Assembly (NCBI RefSeq): GCF_001584145.1
Contig: NZ_CP013232.1
Coordinates: forward strand, 5,084,001 to 5,148,000
DNA from: Collimonas fungivorans
Lineage (GTDB): Bacteria > Pseudomonadota > Gammaproteobacteria > Burkholderiales > Burkholderiaceae_D
Direction: 5' to 3'
Length of the DNA: 64,000 nt
Shown: one piece after another, positions 57,101 through 64,000 of the stretch
Numbering within the stretch: position 1 is the stretch's first letter
How the letters are laid out: each line of letters opens with the position of its first letter
Notes under the pieces: model-generated
Database searches by the model: none
Seen by the model: the letters and a program-made list of their open reading frames with translations, nothing else
Told to the model about the DNA's origin: nothing
Translations under genes and position numbers: made by a program

Positions 57101-58168
57101 TCAGACCCAGCCCATTTCGTGCAACTCGCTCTTGATATAGGCATAGTAAATCGGCGCCGCCACCAGTCCCGGCAAGCCGAACGCGGCTTCGGTCAGGACC
57201 ATCACCAGCAGCAACTCCCAGCTGCGCGCATTGATTTGCGAGCCGACGATGCGCGCGTTCAGGAAATATTCGAGCTTGTGGATCACGACCAGGAATACCA
57301 GCGCCGCCAGCGCCACATAGATAGATACCGACAAGGCCACCAGCACGATCAGCGTATTCGAGATCAGGTTGCCTATCACCGGCAGCAGGCCCGCCAGGAA
57401 AGTGACGACGATCATGGTCTTGGTCAACGGCAGGTGGATGCCGCCGAGCCGCAGCACCACCAGCAGGAAGATCGCCGTCAGGGTGGTGTTCAGCAGCGAA
57501 ATCTTGACCTGGGCGAACACCACGCGGCGAAACGCATCCGCCAGCAGCTGCGCCCGTCCCAGCAATTCGGCCGCCAGCGGCTGCAGCAACGGCATCGGAT
57601 GGGCGGCGTTCAAGGCCACCATGGCGCCCAGCACCATGCCCACCAGCACGTGGACGAATACCTGCACCGCTTCCTTGCCGGCCAGTTGCACTTCGCCGCG
57701 ATGCGATTGCAGCCAATCGCTGATGATTTCGCGGATGTCGTCGATATCGTCCGGCAGGTATTGCTGCAGCCAGGCTGGCAGCTGGGTGCGGGCCTGGTCC
57801 ACCACTACCATCAGCTTCCCTTGCAGCACCTGGATGCGGTCGGGGCCACCGTGGAAAAAAGCCGCCAGGCCGACTATCGCCAGCGTCAGCGCGCCGATGA
57901 TGATCGCAGACAGGAACACTACTGAAATCAGGTGTGCGCGCTGGCTGGTCAGGCGGCGCTGCACCAGCGGCGTCAACGCGCGCACCAGCTCGTATACCAG
58001 CAGGCCGGCCAGCAGCGCAGTCAGCATGTGCAAGGTCATCACCAGGAACAACGCAGTGAGCGCAACCAGCCAGGCAGCCAGGCGGAAACGCGGCAAGGTG
58101 GTCACCACGGGACGCAGAGGCGGACGATCGGCGGATGAATCGGAAACGGATTGGGGGGCGGAGGCCAT
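57101..58168 (-). CDS. AI-2E-family (PerM-type) membrane protein
   Basis: 355 residues with about seven to eight membrane helices and a soluble middle part (about 95-155) between the early and late helices, the layout of PF01594. The late segment FLAGLLPVIGNLISNTLIVLVAL and LEYFLNARIVGSQINARSWELLLVMVLTEAAFGLPGLVAAPIYYAYIKSEL is family-typical. Family members export AI-2 or act in Na+/H+ exchange; the role here is not defined. The ATG at 58168 fits the family start; the frame is open further upstream without support. It lies between metK and ahcY. Confidence 0.87.
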   Translation of the reverse strand: MASAPQSVSDSSADRPPLRPVVTTLPRFRLAAWLVALTALFLVMTLHMLTALLAGLLVYELVRALTPLVQRRLTSQRAHLISVVFLSAIIIGALTLAIVGLAAFFHGGPDRIQVLQGKLMVVVDQARTQLPAWLQQYLPDDIDDIREIISDWLQSHRGEVQLAGKEAVQVFVHVLVGMVLGAMVALNAAHPMPLLQPLAAELLGRAQLLADAFRRVVFAQVKISLLNTTLTAIFLLVVLRLGGIHLPLTKTMIVVTFLAGLLPVIGNLISNTLIVLVALSVSIYVALAALVFLVVIHKLEYFLNARIVGSQINARSWELLLVMVLTEAAFGLPGLVAAPIYYAYIKSELHEMGWV

Positions 58169-58266
58169 GGCGGACTTGTTTCTTTTATCGTAGTCACTGA
58201 GGTGGTCAGTGTAGCAAGTCGCCACCATCGTGCAAAGCACGATTCTGGCATCGCCGACGTTTGGTC

Positions 58267-58309
58267 CGGCATGGCGGGGAAAGGGAACATCCATCCCCGC
58301 CATGCCGGC
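58267..58309. other. 15-bp perfect hairpin without T-run downstream of metK
   Basis: CCGGCATGGCGGGGA (58267-58281) pairs with TCCCCGCCATGCCGG (58295-58309) across a 13-base loop, ten bases after the metK stop. No T-run follows, so it is unlikely to be a simple intrinsic terminator. It may protect the metK mRNA 3' end. Confidence 0.75.
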
Positions 58310-58318
58310 AGGCGGCAA

Positions 58319-59479
58319 TTACAGGGCGGCAGCTTTCAAGGCAGCGGCCTTGTCGGTGCGTTCCCAGGTGAATTCCGGCTCTTCGCGGCCGAAATGGCCG
58401 TAGGCTGCGGTCTTCTGGTAGATAGGGCGCAGCAGGTCCAGCATCTGCACGATGCCTTTAGGGCGCAGGTCGAAATGCTCCAGCACCAGCTGCGCCAGTT
58501 TTTCGTCGCTGATCTTGCCGGTGCCGAAGGTGGTCACCATCACCGAAGTCGGCTTGGCGATGCCGATGGCGTACGACACCTGGATCTGGCAGCGGGTGGC
58601 CAGGCCGGCGGCCACGATGTTCTTGGCGACATAACGACCGGCATAAGCTGCCGAACGGTCGACCTTGGACGGGTCCTTGCCGGAGAATGCGCCGCCACCG
58701 TGGGGCGCTGCGCCGCCGTAGGTGTCGACAATGATCTTGCGCCCGGTCAGGCCGCAATCGCCTTGCGGGCCGCCGATGACAAAACGGCCGGTCGGGTTGA
58801 TCAGGTAGCGGGTATTCTGCAGCCACTCCTTCGGCACCACCGGTTTGATGATTTCCTCGATCGCCGCTTCTTCGATCGCCTTGTGCTGCATGTCCGGCGC
58901 ATGCTGGGTCGACAGCACCACGGTGTCGATCGCCACCGGCACGCCATCGACGTATTTCAGCGTGACTTGCGATTTTGCATCCGGACGCAGCCATGGCAAG
59001 CGGCCATCCTTGCGCAACTGCGACTGGCGTTCGACGATCCGGTGCGCGTAATAGATTGCGGCCGGCATCAGTTCCGGCGTTTCGTCGCAGGCATAACCGA
59101 ACATCAGGCCCTGGTCGCCGGCGCCCTGGTCAAGATCGATGCCCTTGCCTTCATCCACGCCCTGGGCGATGTCCGGCGATTGCTTGTCGTAGCCGACCAG
59201 CACCGAGCAGCTCTTGTAGTCGATGCCGTAGTCGGCGTTATCGTAGCCGATACGCTTGATGGTTTCGCGCGCGACGGCGATGTAATCCACGTTGGCAAAG
59301 GTGGTGACTTCACCCGCCAGCACGACCAAACCGGTATTGCACAAGGTTTCGGCGGCGACCCGCGCTTGCGGGTCCTGGGTAAAGATGGCGTCGAGGATGG
59401 CGTCGGAGATCTGGTCCGCGACTTTGTCGGGATGACCTTCAGAAACGGATTCGGAAGTGAAGAGGTACTCATGTGCCAT
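58319..59479 (-). CDS. metK: S-adenosylmethionine synthetase
   Basis: 386-residue enzyme that makes SAM from methionine and ATP. The motifs [33 protein letters not shown] and [27 protein letters not shown] (the P-loop-like GGGAFSGKD) are complete. The ATG at 59479 has AGGAG about nine bases upstream. The leader carries a hairpin and a T-run described separately. Together with ahcY and metF it forms the activated methyl cycle cluster. It is divergent from the lipid A acyltransferase genes. Confidence 0.97.
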   Translation of the reverse strand: MAHEYLFTSESVSEGHPDKVADQISDAILDAIFTQDPQARVAAETLCNTGLVVLAGEVTTFANVDYIAVARETIKRIGYDNADYGIDYKSCSVLVGYDKQSPDIAQGVDEGKGIDLDQGAGDQGLMFGYACDETPELMPAAIYYAHRIVERQSQLRKDGRLPWLRPDAKSQVTLKYVDGVPVAIDTVVLSTQHAPDMQHKAIEEAAIEEIIKPVVPKEWLQNTRYLINPTGRFVIGGPQGDCGLTGRKIIVDTYGGAAPHGGGAFSGKDPSKVDRSAAYAGRYVAKNIVAAGLATRCQIQVSYAIGIAKPTSVMVTTFGTGKISDEKLAQLVLEHFDLRPKGIVQMLDLLRPIYQKTAAYGHFGREEPEFTWERTDKAAALKAAAL

Positions 59480-59491
59480 AACAGGCTCCTA

Positions 59492-59541
59492 CAAAAAAAC
59501 AGTGGTGACCATGTCGCAGTCAAACCTGTTGAGCCTGCGAC
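59492..59541 (-). promoter_or_regulatory. metK leader hairpin with T-run (candidate attenuator or SD switch)
   Basis: On the minus strand GTCGCAG (59535-59541) pairs with CTGCGAC (59513-59519); a T7 run follows at 59493-59499. CAGGCTC at the 3' side of the first arm and its loop is complementary to GAGCCTG directly downstream of the Shine-Dalgarno AGGAG (59482-59490). The two pairings are mutually exclusive. No known riboswitch class was recognised. Confidence 0.45.
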
Positions 59542-59755
59542 GCTTTAGCGAAATTTGTATTCCGCCTCGCAAGTTGTCTATTAACTCGGCGGATAATGCT
59601 AATTACTATATATTAAGATAATTCCTGCAAGCAATCTATCGGCTTCCAAAAACACCTTGCAACCATATTCGGTTTTGAAACTATTATGCTATTTTACGCC
59701 TCTTGAAAAAAATCGGCAAAATCCACCCTCTTTTAGCTCTCGATGAGCTCCTCCA

Positions 59756-60619
59756 ATGCTTGTAATACTCTTCCGCCTGCTGTCGACACTCCCTCTATTT
59801 TTCCTGCATGCAATAGGGACGCTGGGCGGCTGGCTGGTCTACCTGGCCTCGGCTTCGTACCGCGGAAAATTGAAAGACAACCTGTTCCGGGCCGGCTATC
59901 AGGCGGCTTTGCCGCAGGCCATCAGTGAATCCGGCAAGAGCATGTTCGAGCTGCCGTTCATCTGGTGCGCCGCGCCGCAACGGGTGCTGCGCACCGCCGC
60001 CATCGAGAACTGGGAGCTGGCGCAAGCGGCGCTGGACGCCAAGACCGGGGTGATCTTCCTGACCCCGCACCTGGGCTGTTTTGAAATCATCGCCCAGGCG
60101 ATCGCCACCAAGACCCCGCTTACCGCGCTGTACCGGCCGCCGCGCAAAGCCGCGCTCAAGCCCTTGATCGAAGGCGCGCGCGGACGGCACAACCTGCTGC
60201 TGGCTCCGGCCAACCTGGCAGGCGTGCGCACCCTGTTCAAGGCGCTCAAGAAGGGCCAGGCGATCGGCCTGCTGCCGGACCAGGTGCCGCAAAACGGCGA
60301 AGGCATCTGGGCCGATTTTTTCGGACGCCCGGCCTACACCATGACGTTGCCGGCCAAGCTGCAGCAGATGAGCGGCGCCCCGATTATCCTGTCTTACGCT
60401 GAACGTTTGCCGTTCGGGCGCGGCTATGTGATCCGCTTCGTGCCTTTCGATGAAACCCCCGGCCACACACCCGAGCAACGCACGCTGGCCATCAACCTGG
60501 CCATGGAGAAGCTGATCGCACGCTGCCCGGCACAGTACATCTGGAGCTACAACCGCTACAAGACGCCGCCCGGAGTCGTGGCGCCGCCGGCATCGGCCGC
60601 ACAGGAGCCGCAAGCATGA
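59756..60619 (+). CDS. Lipid A biosynthesis acyltransferase (LpxL/HtrB family)
   Basis: 287-residue inner-membrane acyltransferase that adds a secondary acyl chain to the lipid A precursor from acyl-ACP. An N-terminal helix (VILFRLLSTLPLFFLHAIGTLGGWLVYLAS) is followed by the catalytic HLGCFE motif (H-x4-E, within FLTPHLGCFEIIAQ) and GLLPDQVPQNGEGIWADFFGRPAYT. It forms an ATGA overlap with a second acyltransferase gene. Which chain each adds is not resolved. The ATG at 59756 is divergent from metK. Confidence 0.9.
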   Translation: MLVILFRLLSTLPLFFLHAIGTLGGWLVYLASASYRGKLKDNLFRAGYQAALPQAISESGKSMFELPFIWCAAPQRVLRTAAIENWELAQAALDAKTGVIFLTPHLGCFEIIAQAIATKTPLTALYRPPRKAALKPLIEGARGRHNLLLAPANLAGVRTLFKALKKGQAIGLLPDQVPQNGEGIWADFFGRPAYTMTLPAKLQQMSGAPIILSYAERLPFGRGYVIRFVPFDETPGHTPEQRTLAINLAMEKLIARCPAQYIWSYNRYKTPPGVVAPPASAAQEPQA

Positions 60620-61524
60620 GGGCCCTGCTCGGCTTGCTGTGGCTGGCGCATTTCCTGCCGCTGTGGATCCTGGGTCCGGTCGGCGAAGCCTTGGGCTCGC
60701 TGCTGTTCGTCATCATGAAACCGCGGCGGCACATCACGCTGACCAACCTGCGGCTGTGTTTTCCGAACATGACGGAAGCCGAGCGCGTGGTGCTGGCGCG
60801 CCGCCACTTCCAGGCTTACTCGCGCAGCGTGATGGAGCGCAGCGTGTTGTGGTGGGCTTCGGAGAGTCGCCTGCGGCGGCTGATCAAGATCGAATCCGAC
60901 TTGCCGCTCAGCACGCTGCAGGCCGGCCCCACCATCCTGCTTTGCCCGCATTTCGTCTGCCTGGAAATTCCCGGCATCGCCCTGGTGCTGAATTCCTCGC
61001 TGTCGATCTGCACCATCTACACGCGCCAGCAAGATGCAGTGACCGATGCCGCGCTGCTGAAAGGCCGTTCGCGTTTCCGTCCGGTCAAGCTGTTTACTCG
61101 CGAACAAGGCGTCAAACCCATCATCCGCGCCATGCGCGAAGGTTTTCCCTTCATCATGCTGCCCGACATGGACTTCGGTTTGAAGGATGCAGAGTTTGTG
61201 CCGTTTTTCGGCATCCCGACGGCGACGCTGACCGCTACCGCCCGCATTGCCGCCGCCACCAAAGCCAGCGTGGTGCCGATGATCGCGACTTTCCTGCCTG
61301 GCTACAAGGGCTGGAAAGTGACCTTCTACCCGGCCTGGGAAAATTATCCGGGCGACGACATGACGGAAGCCACGCGCCGCATGAACGCATTTATCGAAGC
61401 CCGCATCCTGGAAGCGCCGGCAGAATATTTCTGGGCACACAAACGCTTCAAGACGCGTCCCCCGGGGCAGGCTGACGTCTATTCCCCGGCAGCGCCGGAG
61501 CAGGCCGACACTGCTGCGCGCTAG
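60616..61524 (+). CDS. Lipid A biosynthesis acyltransferase (LpxL/LpxM family), second copy
   Basis: 302-residue paralogue of the preceding protein, with an N-terminal membrane helix (LLGLLWLAHFLPLWILGPVGEALG), the catalytic HFVCLE motif (H-x4-E) and IMLPDMDFGLKDAEFVPFFGIPTATLTATARIAA. The start overlaps the upstream stop as ATGA. The two products probably act in sequence at the 2' and 3' or 2 positions of lipid A. Together with pagL at 25.9 kb the window contains three enzymes that set lipid A acylation. Confidence 0.9.
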   Translation: MRALLGLLWLAHFLPLWILGPVGEALGSLLFVIMKPRRHITLTNLRLCFPNMTEAERVVLARRHFQAYSRSVMERSVLWWASESRLRRLIKIESDLPLSTLQAGPTILLCPHFVCLEIPGIALVLNSSLSICTIYTRQQDAVTDAALLKGRSRFRPVKLFTREQGVKPIIRAMREGFPFIMLPDMDFGLKDAEFVPFFGIPTATLTATARIAAATKASVVPMIATFLPGYKGWKVTFYPAWENYPGDDMTEATRRMNAFIEARILEAPAEYFWAHKRFKTRPPGQADVYSPAAPEQADTAAR

Positions 61525-61548
61525 CGCCGTTTCCATCATAATGGGCGC

Positions 61549-62418
61549 ATGAAACTCAAATTCACAAAAATGCACGGCGCCGGCAATGATTTCGTCGTGA
61601 TCGACGCGATTCACCAGCATGTCGATTTCACTCCGGCGCAGTGGCAGCGCCTGGGCGACCGCCGTTTCGGCGTGGGCGCGGATCAAATGCTGGTGGTGGA
61701 AAAATCGCAGGCCGACGGCGTCGATTTCCGCTACCGGATTTACAACGCCGATGGCGGCGAGGTTGAACAATGCGGCAACGGCGCCCGCGCCTTCGTCAAA
61801 TTCGTCACCGACAAGGGCCTCACCAGCAAGCGCGCGATCCGGGTGGAAACCATGTCCGGCATCATCGAGCCAAGGCTGGAAGACGACGGCCGCATTACGG
61901 TAGATATGGGCGCGCCTGTCCTGGCGCCGGCCGCGGTGCCGTTCGACGCCAGCAACCTGGACAGCCGGACGATGGGCGAAGATGCGCTCTGGCCGCTGGA
62001 TGTCCAGGGCAAACAGGTATGGATCTCAGTGGTGTCGATGGGCAACCCGCATGCGGTGCAGGTAGTCGAGGACAGCGAGGCGGCGCCGGTGCTGGTCGAC
62101 GGTCCGCTGATAGAACATCACCCGCGCTTTCCACGGCGGGTCAATGCCGGCTTCATGCAAGTCGTCGATCGCCACAGCATCAAGCTGCGCGTATTCGAGC
62201 GCGGCGCCGGCGAAACCCTGGCCTGCGGCACCGGCGCCTGCGCTGCGGTGGTTGCCGGCATCCGGCGCGGCCTGCTGGACTCGCCGGTGGCGGTGCAGAC
62301 CCATGGCGGCGAATTGTCGATCGCCTGGGCTGGCGGACAGCAGGCGGTCATGATGACCGGTCCGGCAGTATCGGTATTCGAGGGTGAAATCGAGATCGCT
62401 GCGGCTGATCAAGCGTAA
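61549..62418 (+). CDS. dapF: Diaminopimelate epimerase
   Basis: 289-residue PLP-independent racemase that converts LL- to meso-diaminopimelate for lysine and peptidoglycan. The start [16 protein letters not shown], the first catalytic Cys in [18 protein letters not shown] and the second in [11 protein letters not shown] are complete. A slightly longer middle section than E. coli DapF (274 residues) is seen. It follows the two acyltransferase genes and ends three bases before the convergent Sel1 gene. Confidence 0.96.
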   Translation: MKLKFTKMHGAGNDFVVIDAIHQHVDFTPAQWQRLGDRRFGVGADQMLVVEKSQADGVDFRYRIYNADGGEVEQCGNGARAFVKFVTDKGLTSKRAIRVETMSGIIEPRLEDDGRITVDMGAPVLAPAAVPFDASNLDSRTMGEDALWPLDVQGKQVWISVVSMGNPHAVQVVEDSEAAPVLVDGPLIEHHPRFPRRVNAGFMQVVDRHSIKLRVFERGAGETLACGTGACAAVVAGIRRGLLDSPVAVQTHGGELSIAWAGGQQAVMMTGPAVSVFEGEIEIAAADQA

Positions 62419-62421
62419 GCG

Positions 62422-64000
62422 TTAAAGGACTTCATCTGCTTCCGCCGCTGCGGACGGCACCGCAGTCTTGAAGCGGTACAGACGCTGCCGATAATTGCCT
62501 TCAGGTCCGTTCGGACCGCAATCCACATCTTCAAACAGGCGGGCGATCCGGGTCAGGGCCTGGCGCTCGTCGCCGGTCTGGATCAGTATCAAACGGCGTT
62601 TGCTGCGCGCATAGTGGGCGCGGATATCTATCACCAGGCAATGGCCGCAATCGGCCTGGTTCAAATCCAGCAGCAAAGCCTCGGGCCGGCTCAAACCGAA
62701 CAACACGGCCAGTTCGATCCGTGCGGCCAGGAACGGGTGCGCCTTGACTTGTTCACGCGTCAGTTGCTGCTTGGCTGCTTCCGCCCAGGCCGCCGGCTGT
62801 GCGCTGTCGGCGATTCTCGCCAGCAGGTTGGCCGCTTCGCCGCTGCCTTGCGCCGCCGCTTTTTGCAGCCAGTAGACCGCGCGCACGTCGTTGGCAAGTT
62901 TTTCGCGCCGGTTGCGCCAGGCGCTCAACCCACATTCCAGCTGCGCCGCGCAATGCCCCATTTCGGCAGCGTGTTCCAGATGGCGCTGCATATCGACCAG
63001 GTTGCGCTGCGAAAACTCCGACTTCAGGTAGATGCGCGACAAGGCATACCAGGCATCCGCCAATCCGGCTTCGCCGGCCAGCGTCAGCCAGCGGATTGCT
63101 TTTTTATAATTGGCAGACCCGGTCCCCACCAGCAGACGTTCGCCGTCGCTGTTCATGCGGGCGTACCACAGGCCCAGCGCCAGCTGCGCAGCCTTGTCGT
63201 CGCCATACGCGGCCAGTTCCAGAAACTGCTGCACCTCGGCTGCATCGAAGCTGTCGCTGGTCTGCAGCACTTGGGCGCTGCGGAGCAACAAGGACAGGTT
63301 TTCTTCTCCTAACTGGCGCGCCAGGGTTTCCGACGGTACGTTCAACTGCGCCAGGATATCGGCATACTGTTCCGACAACGCCCTCGCCAGCGGCAACGCT
63401 CTTTCCAGGAACACCGGCCAGTCGGCTTTTTCCCAAGCCAGTTGCGCCAGCGACTGCTGCGCCTGCATCACGCCGGCGTCGGCTGCACGCGCGGTCCATT
63501 TCAGGGTCGCGTCTTGCTCCGGCTTGGACTCAGTCTGAGTCTCAGACTGAACCCCGGCCAGCTGCTCGCTTGGCGCCGCGCGGCCTGGCGGCGGCGCGCT
63601 ATCGGCATGCTGCGCCAGCAGCCATTGCGCTTCGGCGATGCCGCCGTGTGCAGCGGTTTCCAAAGCCTTGATAGCTTTGCCGTGCAAGCCCGGCAGTACT
63701 TGCAGATTGCCGTCTTCGCGATTCAGCACCAATTGCGCCAGCACCAGGCCCGCCTGCATCAGGCCGGCGTCAAAAGCGCGTTCATACCAGACGCAAAGCG
63801 CCAATGGATCGCTCGCCGCTTCAGCCACCTCCAGCGAAATATGACGGCCGATCAGCATCCATGCTTCGGATTCTTGTTGTTGTGCGGCGCGATCCAGCCA
63901 GTGCAGCGCCGTCGACAAGCTTTGCGGCAAACCATTGCCGCCGAATAAATAGCGCTTGCCTAGGGCCAGCTGTGCGGCAGCTTGCCCGGCACGCGCCGCG
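62422..64000 (-). CDS. Sel1-repeat protein, 5' end beyond the window
   Basis: At least 525 residues of Sel1-type tetratricopeptide-like repeats, each about 36 residues with the A-x2-Y/W-x-L-G-x2-Y pattern. Examples are AQLALGLWYARMNSDGERLLVG, AGLADAWYALSRIYLKSE and AAQGSGEAANLLARIAD. The frame remains open to the last base of the window, where AAQLALGKRYLFGGNGLPQSLSTALHWLDRAA is another repeat, so the gene starts outside. The C-terminal 130 residues (HPFLAARIELAVLFGL... IDIRAHYARSKRRLILIQTGDERQAL) contain no recognisable repeat and may form a separate domain. Such proteins act as scaffolds; no partner can be named. Confidence 0.8.
   Translation of the reverse strand, partial: AARAGQAAAQLALGKRYLFGGNGLPQSLSTALHWLDRAAQQQESEAWMLIGRHISLEVAEAASDPLALCVWYERAFDAGLMQAGLVLAQLVLNREDGNLQVLPGLHGKAIKALETAAHGGIAEAQWLLAQHADSAPPPGRAAPSEQLAGVQSETQTESKPEQDATLKWTARAADAGVMQAQQSLAQLAWEKADWPVFLERALPLARALSEQYADILAQLNVPSETLARQLGEENLSLLLRSAQVLQTSDSFDAAEVQQFLELAAYGDDKAAQLALGLWYARMNSDGERLLVGTGSANYKKAIRWLTLAGEAGLADAWYALSRIYLKSEFSQRNLVDMQRHLEHAAEMGHCAAQLECGLSAWRNRREKLANDVRAVYWLQKAAAQGSGEAANLLARIADSAQPAAWAEAAKQQLTREQVKAHPFLAARIELAVLFGLSRPEALLLDLNQADCGHCLVIDIRAHYARSKRRLILIQTGDERQALTRIARLFEDVDCGPNGPEGNYRQRLYRFKTAVPSAAAEADEVL

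Overview
The window looks like chromosomal DNA of a Burkholderiales bacterium, most probably Oxalobacteraceae (Collimonas/Herbaspirillum type). The 16S/23S sequences are beta-proteobacterial in appearance. The gene neighbourhoods metK-lpxL-lpxL-dapF and metF-ahcY with an S-adenosylhomocysteine (SAH) riboswitch are typical of that order, and a PhaM-type polyhydroxyalkanoate granule protein is present. Genus is inferred from gene content and rRNA appearance; no database search was possible. Coding density is high, and no phage, insertion sequence or CRISPR array was seen.

Layout. 0.1-3.6 kb: LysR regulator, ATM1-type ABC exporter, acyl-CoA thioesterase. 3.6-8.9 kb: D-galactonate catabolism, with a divergent IclR repressor and a dgoK-dgoA-dgoD-transporter operon closed by a strong terminator. 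9-16.6 kb: long-chain acyl-CoA synthetase, a large alpha/beta-hydrolase/AMP-ligase fusion with eroded ligase motifs, a zinc peptidase lipoprotein and a molybdopterin oxidoreductase. 16.6-24.8 kb: a peptide ABC importer (binding protein, two permeases, two ATPases) in an operon with an ArgE-like M20 deacetylase; a second M20 hydrolase is divergent. 24.8-26.5 kb: SMP-30-type lactonase and a PagL-type lipid A deacylase.

26.6-32.5 kb: a complete rRNA operon on the minus strand (16S, tRNA-Ile, tRNA-Ala, 23S, 5S) with promoter, boxA sites, processing stems and terminator. 32.5-43.2 kb: BioC-like methyltransferase, ComF, TrmL, periplasmic copper chaperone, RfaE2, diiron acyl-ACP-desaturase-like protein, PhaM, a Liv-type binding protein, two tandem DUF3108 proteins, QueC and an M48 peptidase.

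43.2-48.9 kb: aromatic amino acid catabolism (fused indolepyruvate ferredoxin oxidoreductase, phenylalanine hydroxylase, Lrp-type regulator) with a probable unannotated small RNA between the first two. 48.9-54.2 kb: GNAT acetyltransferase, CCA-adding enzyme, glutathione transferase, soluble lytic transglycosylase, 5-formyltetrahydrofolate cyclo-ligase. 54.2-59.5 kb: the activated methyl cycle (metF, small membrane protein, ahcY with SAH riboswitch, AI-2E-type membrane protein, metK). 59.7-64 kb: two lipid A acyltransferases, dapF and a truncated Sel1-repeat protein running off the end.

No single obviously new defence or biosynthetic system was seen. The best leads are the degenerate ligase fusion at 10.8-13.4 kb, the C-rich small RNA candidate at about 47.15-47.27 kb, a 13-bp tandem repeat in the phenylalanine hydroxylase leader, an SD-complementary structure in the metK leader, and the TonB-like DUF3108 pair.
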